Assembly: GCA_030635415.1 (NCBI GenBank)
Contig: DAOVYW010000043.1
Span: 1-13,266, forward strand
Length of the DNA stretch: 13,266 bases
Reading direction: 5' to 3'
Origin: Candidatus Firestoneibacteriota bacterium
GTDB lineage: Bacteria; Oederibacteriota; JAAXVQ01; JAUVAV01
How positions within the stretch are numbered: the stretch's first letter is position 1; the number at the start of each line of letters is the position of its first letter. Shown here piece after piece: positions 6,948-13,266 of the stretch. Made by a program: the position numbers and the translations under genes. The notes beneath the pieces are model-generated. The model was given only the letters and a program-made list of their open reading frames with translations, did not search any database and was not told the DNA's origin.

Positions 6948-8810
6948 ATGGAACAAAACACGCCGATTGATTCCCTGGATTGGCTGTTAAAAACCCGGTC
7001 CGGCAGGCAGTGGGAAAAAATCGGTACCCAGAAGCGGGCTGGAGTAGCCACCCCGCTTTTCTCGCTTTTTTCCAAAAAAAGCCTGGGTATCGGTGAATTC
7101 CCGGACCTTTGTCTGCTGATTGATTGGTGTTCCCAGACCGGAATGCGTATTATTCAGCTTTTACCCCTTAATGATGTGGGTTATGATTTCGCGCCTTATG
7201 ACGCTCAAAGCACTTTTGCCCTGGACCCTATGTTTTTATCATTGCGGGAATTATCCGGAGTAAATCCGGCAGCGTTTAATAAAGAATTAAGTCAATTAGA
7301 GAAATCTTTTCCCACTGGAAAAAACCGGGTTAATTATGGTATCAAGCAAGCTAAATTAAACTTATTAAAAACCATGTTTGAAAGCTGCGGCTGGGAGAAT
7401 TGTAAAGCACTCAAGAAATTTCAAGCTATGAACCGCTTCTGGCTTAGGGATTATACTCTTTTTAGGGTAATCAAGGCCCGTTATAAAGAGCAATCCTGGC
7501 AGGACTGGCCGGATGAAATAAAATTCCGGGAAGCCAAGGCCTTGCAGGCCTTGGCTAAAGAAAACCGGAAAAACCTGTTTTTCCAGGAATGGCTGCAATG
7601 GCAGATTTTTGAGCAGTTCAAGCGCGTAAAAATTTATGCTGAAAAGATGGGAATCCTGCTTCTGGGTGATCTGCCGTTTCTGGTTTCCCGGGACAGCGCG
7701 GATGTTTGGTCAAAGCAGGAATATTTTAAGCTGGATTTGTGCTCCGGAGCGCCTCCGGACATGTATTTTGCCAACGGCCAAAATTGGGGCATGCCGCCGT
7801 ATAATTGGGAAGCGATCGCCGCGCAGGGCTATGATTATCTTATTGAGAGGCTAAAATATGCTGAAAATTTCTATCATTTATTCCGGGTAGATCATTTTGT
7901 GGGTCTTTTCCGTATATGGACCATCTCCCGCACTCAAAACGATGAAAATTCCGGAGTACACAGCGTCTTTGATCCGGCGGATGAAGGCAGCTGGGAAGAG
8001 CATGGCAAGCGGCTCCTGGATGTGATGCTAAAAAACACTATTATGCTGCCTTGTGCCGAGGATCTGGGAACAGTACCGGACTGTTCTTTTAAAACCATTA
8101 GGGAATACGGTATTCCGGGTATGGATGTACTGCGATGGATCAGGGATTGGGACCATACTTATGCTTTTAAAGATCCTAGCTCTTTCCGTCCCAATGCTAT
8201 CGCCACCCTGGCAACGCACGACGTAACCAGCCTGCATGCCTGGTGGGATTACGAGCTGGGAACTATTGATGAACTTTTATTCCGGAATAGGTGCCGGGAA
8301 AGAGGTTTTGATGTAGAAGCGCTTGTTACCCGGCTTTTTAAGCCGGCGCATTTCCGGCGGGGAAGATTGCGATGGCGAAGAGAAATAGAAAGTCAAGAGG
8401 TTTTACTCTCCATCCTGGGCCGCTCGGAGGAAGAGGTCCGGGATATTATCGGCTGGTATCGTGAAACCTATGACGAAGCAATCTATTTCTGGACTTGGAT
8501 CGGCCTGGAAGGCCGGCCGCCTGAGTTCTTTGACGCTTGCCTGGCGGAAAAAATCCTGGAACAAATCAACCGCAGCGCTTCGATATTCAGCGTTCAGTTG
8601 CTGCAGGATTGGCTCTCGCTCAGTCCCGCGTTTACCAACCGCGATACCCGGGAATTCCGGATAAATTTCCCAGGAAAAATAAGCAGTAAAAACTGGAGTC
8701 TGGTAATGCCATTTTCTCTGGAAGCTCTGCTGCAAAATCCGGATAACCGGAAGATCCGGGCGATTAATGAAAGAACCGGAAGAATTCAAAAAGAAAAGGG
8801 CACTAATTAG
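6948..8810 (+). CDS. malQ: 4-alpha-glucanotransferase (amylomaltase, glycoside hydrolase family 77)
   Basis: A cytoplasmic disproportionating enzyme that cleaves alpha-1,4-glucan chains and transfers the segment to another glucose or maltodextrin acceptor, in glycogen/maltodextrin turnover. The 620-residue product carries the family signatures in order: a PLFSL...GIGEF start and QLLPLND near the N-terminus; GDLPFLVSRDSADVW; GAPPDMYF...GQNWGMPPYNW; FRVDHF with the nucleophile Asp315; CAEDLG with acid/base Glu371; and ATHDVTSLHAWW with the third catalytic Asp425. The C-terminal NFPG...NWSLVMPF segment is also typical. All three catalytic acids are present and no signal peptide is seen. The length lies between the ~500-residue Thermus type and the ~690-residue E. 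coli type. The ATG at 6948 was chosen over an upstream TTG because homology starts after it and AGGAG precedes it. The gene ends with TAG. It is flanked on both sides by palindromic intergenic elements, so it is probably transcribed alone. Confidence 0.95.
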   Translation: MEQNTPIDSLDWLLKTRSGRQWEKIGTQKRAGVATPLFSLFSKKSLGIGEFPDLCLLIDWCSQTGMRIIQLLPLNDVGYDFAPYDAQSTFALDPMFLSLRELSGVNPAAFNKELSQLEKSFPTGKNRVNYGIKQAKLNLLKTMFESCGWENCKALKKFQAMNRFWLRDYTLFRVIKARYKEQSWQDWPDEIKFREAKALQALAKENRKNLFFQEWLQWQIFEQFKRVKIYAEKMGILLLGDLPFLVSRDSADVWSKQEYFKLDLCSGAPPDMYFANGQNWGMPPYNWEAIAAQGYDYLIERLKYAENFYHLFRVDHFVGLFRIWTISRTQNDENSGVHSVFDPADEGSWEEHGKRLLDVMLKNTIMLPCAEDLGTVPDCSFKTIREYGIPGMDVLRWIRDWDHTYAFKDPSSFRPNAIATLATHDVTSLHAWWDYELGTIDELLFRNRCRERGFDVEALVTRLFKPAHFRRGRLRWRREIESQEVLLSILGRSEEEVRDIIGWYRETYDEAIYFWTWIGLEGRPPEFFDACLAEKILEQINRSASIFSVQLLQDWLSLSPAFTNRDTREFRINFPGKISSKNWSLVMPFSLEALLQNPDNRKIRAINERTGRIQKEKGTN

Positions 8811-8812
8811 TT

Positions 8813-8970
8813 TCTGTTGCGAAAAGGCGGTTTTAGCGAACTTCCCATGTTTGTCATTCTGAGCGTTAGCGAGGAATCTCTAAGAAAACTTTGAATTCAA
8901 AAGGATTTCAGGAGATTTCTCGGCTGCGCCTCGAAATGACAATCTTAGAGAAGTGTACTGCCGCAACAGA
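8813..8970. repeat. Long imperfect palindrome (about 158 nt) between malQ and the HEAT-repeat gene
   Basis: Outer arms TCTGTTGCG (8813-8821) and CGCAACAGA (8962-8970) are exact inverted repeats. Inner arms of 29-30 nt, starting TGTCATTCTGAGCG (8852-8880) and ending CGAAATGACA (8912-8941), are inverted with several mismatches and separated by about 31 nt. ACTTC (near 8841) and GAAGT (near 8951) pair in between. The TGTCATTCTGAGCG-type arm resembles, from memory, a palindromic repeat found in many unrelated bacterial genomes. No transposase is present, so a MITE/REP-like non-autonomous element is the best guess. It could also fold in RNA and end malQ transcription. Confidence 0.65.
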
Positions 8971-8994
8971 TACCAATTTTAAAAATCCTTGCCG

Positions 8995-9024
8995 TTGACA
9001 TTCTCCTCTATCTTTTGTTACACT
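8995..9024 (+). promoter_or_regulatory. Sigma70-type promoter for the HEAT-repeat/ykgJ-like/rnd operon
   Basis: A perfect TTGACA (8995-9000), an 18-nt spacer and TACACT (9019-9024), with an extended -10 TG at 9016-9017. Transcription would start near 9031, about 45 nt before the ATG at 9077. A perfect TATAAT at 9035-9040 is an alternative -10, but it lacks a well-spaced -35. The promoter lies just outside the palindromic element. Confidence 0.6.
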
Positions 9025-9076
9025 TCTTGTAAAATATAATTACTTTAATACAGCCACTGAAAAATTAGGGAAATTA

Positions 9077-10153
9077 ATGAAAATAAATTTATCATCACCC
9101 TACATATCTGACATTTCATACACCTGCACGGCACTATACTTTCTGCTTCTCTGGGGGGGGCTGTTATGCCCATCCGGCACAGAGGCCCGTTCGGATCGTG
9201 GCCGCACAGCGGCGGAACTGGAAAATCCTTATAATTGGGAATCATATACAGGCTCCGAGGCGTCCCCCGGACAGAACGACGCTGCCAAGAATAAACCTGT
9301 CGATTCTCCTTCGCCTATCAGCACTCAAACGCCGCAGGAAAAAGAAGATCAGTTCTACCAACGTTATTTTCGAAAAGGCAAGGCGGATAAAAAACCCAAG
9401 ACCGGGTTGGAACCTAAAGGCACAACTCTACCGGCTTCCCATAGCCCATTGACTACGGATGATATTTATGTTATTCCCACACCGGCGCCGGAAGTTTATC
9501 AGGTGTCGCGTGAAATCGACAAGCTGATTTTTGAGCTGGGAACCGAACATCATCGCAGAGTTGCCGCGGTTGAACGTCTGACCATAATAGGTTCACCCGC
9601 CGCCATACCCGCCCTGCGCCAAGCTTTACGGCATAAATATAAATTCACCCGGCTGGGAGCCCTAAGCGCTTTAGGGCATATTCAGGACAAGGAAGTTATT
9701 CCGGATATCCAGCAAATGCTTAAAGACTGCGAACCGGAGGTCCGAATCGAAGCAGTAAAAACCCTGGGGAAAATGAGACACCAACCATCCGCGAATACAA
9801 TAAGCCGTTTGATTTCCGATACTGATCCCCGCGTCCGGCGGGAAGCTATTCTGGCTTTGGGCCGTATAGGCGGCAAAACGGCGTCTCAGTCGCTGGTTCA
9901 GGCTTTAAATAATAAATATCCTTTGGTACGCCGCGAAGCAGTCCAGGAACTTGGATTCTTTGAAGAAACAGCGGTGGTGCACGCACTTTTAAAAGCAACC
10001 CGCGATCAGGATTTGGATACCGTCATTTTTGCCATACATTCTCTCGGCGAGATCGGGGATCCTGCGGCCCGCCTCCGTTTGGAGAAACTTGCTCATAACC
10101 GTAACCGGCACATTAGAAAAAAAGCCGCTAAAGCTTTAAAAGAATTACGCTAA
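9077..10153 (+). CDS. Exported HEAT-repeat protein
   Basis: A 358-residue protein in three parts. Residues 1-38 look like a signal peptide: a long hydrophobic core ending in a Cys-Pro stretch, with likely cleavage after T-E-A. The Cys is preceded by Leu-Leu, a poor lipobox, so a lipoprotein is unlikely but not excluded. Residues ~39-140 are a Pro/Ser/Thr- and charge-rich linker, probably disordered. Residues ~155-358 are about six PBS-lyase-type HEAT repeats of ~31 residues, with the recurring pattern V-R-x-E-A-x-x-x-L-G-x-I/M. HEAT arrays form curved helical scaffolds that bind partner proteins; no catalytic residues are visible and the partner is unknown. The start has a weak TTAGGGA about 6 nt upstream and sits behind a good promoter. 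It is the first gene of a likely four-gene operon, 20 nt before the next gene. A run of eight G (9153-9160) lies in the signal-peptide codons. Confidence 0.85.
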   Translation: MKINLSSPYISDISYTCTALYFLLLWGGLLCPSGTEARSDRGRTAAELENPYNWESYTGSEASPGQNDAAKNKPVDSPSPISTQTPQEKEDQFYQRYFRKGKADKKPKTGLEPKGTTLPASHSPLTTDDIYVIPTPAPEVYQVSREIDKLIFELGTEHHRRVAAVERLTIIGSPAAIPALRQALRHKYKFTRLGALSALGHIQDKEVIPDIQQMLKDCEPEVRIEAVKTLGKMRHQPSANTISRLISDTDPRVRREAILALGRIGGKTASQSLVQALNNKYPLVRREAVQELGFFEETAVVHALLKATRDQDLDTVIFAIHSLGEIGDPAARLRLEKLAHNRNRHIRKKAAKALKELR

Positions 10154-10173
10154 GGGGGATAATCAAAGTATCT

Positions 10174-10617
10174 ATGGCAAAATCACCACCTAAAAAACTA
10201 CCGGTTTTAAATTGTCAAGTCTGTGGAGGAGCATGTTGCAAATACTTCGCCTTGGAGGTTGATCGTCCAAAAACCCCGGAAGATTATGATAATCTTCGCT
10301 GGTACATTGCGCATAAAGATATCTCGATATTTATTGATAAAAAAGACTGGTATCTCCAGATAAATACCAGCTGCCGCTATTTAACCCCGGAATCCCAATG
10401 TGGAATTTATGACCGCCGGCCTAAAATATGCCGTGATTATGGATGGGATACTAAAAAAGAAACTGAATGCCACGGTTCTGAGCTGCAGGATAATCTTCAT
10501 GAGCATTACTTTGCAAATCTGGAAGAATTGGAAGCTTATCTGAGAAAAGCAGGAAAGTATCCATTCCGAAGGAAAAAAAAGCGTACTTTGGGCTTGAAAA
10601 ACGGCGGCATGAAATGA
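10174..10617 (+). CDS. YkgJ-like CxxCxxCC-type cysteine-cluster protein
   Basis: A small 147-residue soluble protein with eight cysteines in the order expected for the zinc- or iron-binding CxxCxxCC family: C14, C17, C21, C22 in C-x2-C-x3-C-C near the N-terminus, then C67, C76, C86 and C99. The segment CGIYDRRPKICRDY is typical of the family. The cysteines most likely bind a metal ion or iron-sulfur cluster; the biochemical role of the family is poorly defined. The C-terminus is rich in Lys and Arg. The ATG at 10174 follows the upstream stop by 20 nt; AGGGGG at 10153-10158 is rather distant as a ribosome binding site. The TGA stop overlaps the rnd start as ATGA, so the two are probably translationally coupled. 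Confidence 0.88.
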   Translation: MAKSPPKKLPVLNCQVCGGACCKYFALEVDRPKTPEDYDNLRWYIAHKDISIFIDKKDWYLQINTSCRYLTPESQCGIYDRRPKICRDYGWDTKKETECHGSELQDNLHEHYFANLEELEAYLRKAGKYPFRRKKKRTLGLKNGGMK

Positions 10618-11792
10618 TTTCCTCTACGGCTAATCAACACCCTATGCCGTTAATAATCACACAGCAGGCGCATTGGAACAAGGTGGCTGAAACCTTAAAA
10701 CGCCTGCCCGCTCTATCTTTGGATCTGGAGGGGCATGGGTTTCATCACTATCCGGAAAGAATATGCTTATTCCAGATCGGTCTGCCGGATCGGGTTTTTC
10801 TGCTGGACCCCTTGATGGTTAAAGACCTAACCGCGCTCGGTAGTATGCTCGCAAATCCCCGGGTGGAAAAAATATTCCATTCTTGTGATTTTGATCTCCG
10901 TTCGCTGGACCGCGATTATGGGTTTCGGGTGCGTAATATCTTTGATACCGCTATGGCCGCCCATTTTTTAGGATCCAACCAGCTGGGCTTGGCAAATATA
11001 TTACGAACTTATTTAGGCATTGTACTTGAAAAAAAGACCTCCTTGCAACGCCAGGACTGGTCTATTCGCCCACTGGGTTCCGAGGCTGTATCCTACGCGA
11101 CCAAGGATGTTTTATATCTGCCTAAACTCCGGAAAATGTTGGCTGAACGCCTGGAAAAAGCCGGCCGCTGGTCCTGGATTCAGGAAGAATTCCGGCGCTT
11201 GGAAGACATAAAATACATTCCGCCTTTGCCTGCGCAGGAGCTTTTCTGGAACATCAAAGGAAGCCGGCAATTATCTCCCCGGCCCCGGGCAGTGCTGAAA
11301 GAAATCTGTGTTTTTCGGGAAAAATTAGCCCGTGATTTTAACCGTCCGCCATTTAAGGTTATTTCAAACGAGACACTTTTAATGCTCGCGCACAAACCTG
11401 CTATAGATTTAAGTTCCTTAAAGGGACTCAAGTTTGTATTTCAAAACAGAAAAAATTGGAAATTAGCTGAAGCCATAGAAAAAGGACTACACTCCAGCAG
11501 CATTCCTCTGCCCAAAACCAGGAATACTCTTCCGCCTAAGCGAACTGAGGTGGAAAAAAGACGTTTTGCGATATTGAAAACCTGGCGCCAGTCCAAGGGA
11601 CGCAGTCTGGATATGGACCCGGCACTCATATGGCCTTTATCCAGTCTGGAAGAACTGGCGCTCCATCCGGAAGCTTTCTCAGCCGGCTTTAAGGGTCAAG
11701 CTGGCAGAAACCTGAGGGAGTGGCAAAAGCATGAATTCTCTCAGGAACTTAAATTAGTTTTGAATTCCGGAGGTGAATTATGCAGCGATTAA
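10614..11792 (+). CDS. rnd: Ribonuclease D (DEDDy 3'-5' exoribonuclease with HRDC domains)
   Basis: A 3'-5' exonuclease family that trims the 3' ends of tRNA precursors and other small structured RNAs in the cytoplasm. The 392-residue product has Exo I in LSLDLEG (Asp37, Glu39), Exo II in HSCDFDLRSL (Asp94, followed by FDTAMAAHFLG), and Exo III in YATKD (Tyr161, Asp165), the DEDDy arrangement; QDWSIRPL precedes Exo III as in the family. Residues ~216-290 form an HRDC domain, with the segment PPFKVISNETLLMLA. Residues ~310-385 look like a second, more divergent HRDC, as in E. coli RNase D (about 375 residues). The ATG at 10614 overlaps the preceding TGA; an internal ATG at 10644 is a possible alternative. 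It overlaps the next gene by 13 nt. Confidence 0.95.
   Translation: MISSTANQHPMPLIITQQAHWNKVAETLKRLPALSLDLEGHGFHHYPERICLFQIGLPDRVFLLDPLMVKDLTALGSMLANPRVEKIFHSCDFDLRSLDRDYGFRVRNIFDTAMAAHFLGSNQLGLANILRTYLGIVLEKKTSLQRQDWSIRPLGSEAVSYATKDVLYLPKLRKMLAERLEKAGRWSWIQEEFRRLEDIKYIPPLPAQELFWNIKGSRQLSPRPRAVLKEICVFREKLARDFNRPPFKVISNETLLMLAHKPAIDLSSLKGLKFVFQNRKNWKLAEAIEKGLHSSSIPLPKTRNTLPPKRTEVEKRRFAILKTWRQSKGRSLDMDPALIWPLSSLEELALHPEAFSAGFKGQAGRNLREWQKHEFSQELKLVLNSGGELCSD
11769..11776 (+). promoter_or_regulatory. Strong internal ribosome binding site at the end of rnd
   Basis: GGAGGTGA is an almost complete Shine-Dalgarno sequence inside the last rnd codons, just before ATG 11780. It supports that start despite the 13-nt overlap and suggests efficient independent initiation. 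Confidence 0.75.
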
Positions 11793-12445
11793 AACCTAGT
11801 TCTAAAATGATTTTTAAAGCTTTAATATTTCCAACCATGATAATTTTACCTCTGCTTGGCGCTGAAGCGCGCAACATTACTCCTACGCCTTCACCTCTAC
11901 CGGCCCCTGCTTCCACTCCGGCCGAATCATTAATCTGGACCGATCAAAAACTGGCTGAATATCTGGATCAGGGAAATAGACCGGAGGCCGTGCTGATACA
12001 AGATTTAACCGTTAGTCAAGCCGGACACCGCTTGGTTTTATACGATCAAACCGGAAATGAGGAAGAACGCTTAAATCTTCAACGTCGGCCCATTTTAATT
12101 CCTGCTCAAGCTTTAGGGCCCTTTACGCGCGCCACCCGCTGGGTTGTCCGGGTGGACCGGCGCCATGATATAAATATCAGATTAAGCTTGGAGCTTTTTC
12201 ATGCCGGTAAAGAAAATATCCATAAAATCAATCGAAATAAAATAACCCGGCTTTATGCGCGTTTTAAACATGACCCGGATGAGTTGTCCTTACCGGGAGA
12301 AAAAGGGAAGTTTGAATTCTCCATTCCCCAGGAAAAATATTGCGGTGGTGTCAGGTTATCCTGCCGCTCCGGGGATAAACGGCATGAAATCGAACTGGTA
12401 TTCCTTAATCGGAAGAAACCAGCAACTATTAAAATGCACGAATAA
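11780..12445 (+). CDS. Exported protein of unknown function, 221 residues
   Basis: I do not recognise a family. Residues 1-31 form a typical signal peptide: basic start M-Q-R-L-K, hydrophobic core and likely cleavage after A-E-A, the same ending as in the HEAT-repeat protein of this operon. A Pro/Thr/Ser/Ala-rich linker follows (about 33-50). The mature domain, ~52-221, is rich in alternating hydrophobic and charged residues, consistent with a beta-strand fold. It contains C188 and C195, which could form a disulfide if it acts outside the cytoplasm. A stretch such as RWVVRVDRRHDIN is strongly basic and amphipathic. The start is supported by a strong GGAGGTGA. It overlaps the 3' end of rnd by 13 nt and is the last gene of the likely operon. 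Its function cannot be inferred from its neighbours. Confidence 0.75.
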   Translation: MQRLKPSSKMIFKALIFPTMIILPLLGAEARNITPTPSPLPAPASTPAESLIWTDQKLAEYLDQGNRPEAVLIQDLTVSQAGHRLVLYDQTGNEEERLNLQRRPILIPAQALGPFTRATRWVVRVDRRHDINIRLSLELFHAGKENIHKINRNKITRLYARFKHDPDELSLPGEKGKFEFSIPQEKYCGGVRLSCRSGDKRHEIELVFLNRKKPATIKMHE

Positions 12446-12546
12446 GTAATGATTCTGAGCCTCTTGATGAGTGGGGATTACGGGAGGAATTTATTTTGGT
12501 TTTCCGCAACCGATACTAACTAATCATTTACTAAATATTTTAATTT

Positions 12547-12553
12547 AAAGGAG
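12547..12553 (+). promoter_or_regulatory. Ribosome binding site of the MscS-type channel gene
   Basis: AAAGGAG ends 8 nt before ATG 12562. An in-frame TAA at 12541-12543 closes the frame upstream, so this start is firm. No convincing promoter is visible in the 116-nt gap (12446-12561), and no clear terminator follows the preceding gene, so read-through from the operon is possible. Confidence 0.7.
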
Positions 12554-12561
12554 TATTACTC

Positions 12562-13266
12562 ATGAAACCTTTCAGTTTCGATTTTCATACCTATGCCAAG
12601 GATTTTATGGATTTTCTGGTAGTGGCCGGTCCACGTATTTTAATCACCTTGCTGGTTTTTCTTGTGCTCAATATAATCCTTAAATATGGTCTGCGAGCCC
12701 TGGAGCATTTTATTTCCAAAAAACTCCTAGCCGACATTAAAGAAACCCGGGAGGAATTGGATAAGCGAATCCGGACCCTGATCAGCGTATTAAGAAAAAT
12801 CGTCTACCTGGTTCTTTGGGGCATCGCCATCATGATCGTGCTTTCCCAACTGGGCATCAATATCGGCCCTATCATCGCTACGGCCGGAGTGCTTGGATTG
12901 GCCGTCAGTTTCGGCGCACAGAGTCTGATCAAGGATTTTATCAGTGGTCTTTTTCTCATCCTGGAAAATCAAGTCCGGCTGGGCGATGTGGCCATTATCA
13001 ACGGCACCGGCGGATTGGTGGAGGCGATTAACCTTCGCACCATTGTTTTAAGGGACCTCTCCGGAATAGTGCACATTTTCCCTAATGGTTCCATCAATAC
13101 CATTTCCAACATGACGCTGGGATGGTCGGGTTATGTCTTCGATATCGGCGTGGCTTACAAAGAAGACACCGACCGGGTTTCCGGCATAATGTACGAGGTA
13201 CTGGAAAGCATGCGCGCGGATGAAAAATATGGCCCGGTGCTTCTGGAACTTCTGGAACTATTTGGA
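12562..13266 (+). CDS. Small-conductance mechanosensitive channel, MscS family (3' end outside window)
   Basis: An inner-membrane channel that opens under membrane tension to release solutes during osmotic downshock. The 235 visible residues hold three hydrophobic helices: TM1 ~25-46, TM2 ~79-98 and TM3 ~103-134. A charged helical linker (about 53-75) lies between TM1 and TM2. TM3 carries the Gly/Ala-rich MscS pore motif, AGVLGLAVSFGAQSLIKDF (108-126), followed by ENQVRLGD and the beta-domain segment IFPNGSINTISNMT, all hallmarks of the family. The three-helix layout fits a minimal MscS or YkuT type rather than the larger MscK type. The frame is open to the last base, so the C-terminal cytoplasmic domain is incomplete here. 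The paralogue name cannot be fixed from sequence alone, so no symbol is given. Confidence 0.93.
   Translation, partial: MKPFSFDFHTYAKDFMDFLVVAGPRILITLLVFLVLNIILKYGLRALEHFISKKLLADIKETREELDKRIRTLISVLRKIVYLVLWGIAIMIVLSQLGINIGPIIATAGVLGLAVSFGAQSLIKDFISGLFLILENQVRLGDVAIINGTGGLVEAINLRTIVLRDLSGIVHIFPNGSINTISNMTLGWSGYVFDIGVAYKEDTDRVSGIMYEVLESMRADEKYGPVLLELLELFG

Noticed and set aside
8808..8810. TAG at the end of malQ as a second read-through amber
   Set aside because: Read-through would add 27 codons to a TGA (8892-8894) made of the palindromic repeat, with no GH77 relevance. The protein is complete at the TAG.
9168..9170. Lipobox cysteine making the HEAT-repeat protein a lipoprotein
   Set aside because: The residues before the Cys are Gly-Gly-Leu-Leu, without the small residue normally needed at -1. 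A standard signal peptide cleaved after T-E-A fits better.
12446..12561. A promoter or terminator between the 221-residue protein gene and the channel gene
   Set aside because: No -35/-10 pair with good spacing, and only a 3-bp stem (CTC/GAG). Not enough to call either.

Overview
All genes in this window lie on the + strand. It is bacterial DNA of moderate GC content by eye. The gene mix is: an enormous multidomain protein carrying a UbiB/ABC1-type atypical kinase domain, a GH77 glucanotransferase, a secreted HEAT-repeat protein, a CxxCxxCC-type protein, RNase D, and a MscS-type channel. This mix, with the very large ORFs, recalls uncultured lineages such as Omnitrophota. That assignment is inference only, because nothing in the window is a phylogenetic marker.

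Positions 1-6597 hold one continuous reading frame that enters from outside the window and is interrupted by a single in-frame TAG at 3487-3489. Both sides encode parts of the same kinase domain. The N-lobe signatures (a KxGQ-like motif and the nucleotide-binding Lys) lie before the TAG, and the catalytic ADPH-GGN and metal-binding D-S-G signatures lie after it. About 46 codons between the TAG and the next ATG still read as kinase. The gene is therefore best seen as one giant protein of at least 2,198 codon positions, split by a nonsense mutation, an assembly error, or a recoded/leaky amber codon. malQ ends in TAG only a few kb away, so TAG is not globally reassigned.

Positions 6598-6947 are non-coding. 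They contain a C/G-tract imperfect palindrome and a weak candidate promoter. They lead to malQ (6948-8810), a 4-alpha-glucanotransferase with its catalytic Asp-Glu-Asp triad visible. Behind it lies a second, roughly 158-nt palindromic intergenic element (8813-8970), followed by a good sigma70-type promoter.

That promoter probably drives a tight operon (9077-12445). Its genes are an exported HEAT-repeat protein, a YkgJ-like cysteine-cluster protein, RNase D (start overlapping the previous stop as ATGA), and an exported 221-residue protein of unknown function (overlapping rnd by 13 nt). A MscS-family mechanosensitive channel gene starts at 12562 after a strong ribosome binding site and runs off the right edge.

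The most interesting signals are the amber codon inside the kinase motif, the unusual kinase signatures in a giant membrane-linked protein, and the two intergenic palindromes. I found no CRISPR array, transposase, tRNA or rRNA.
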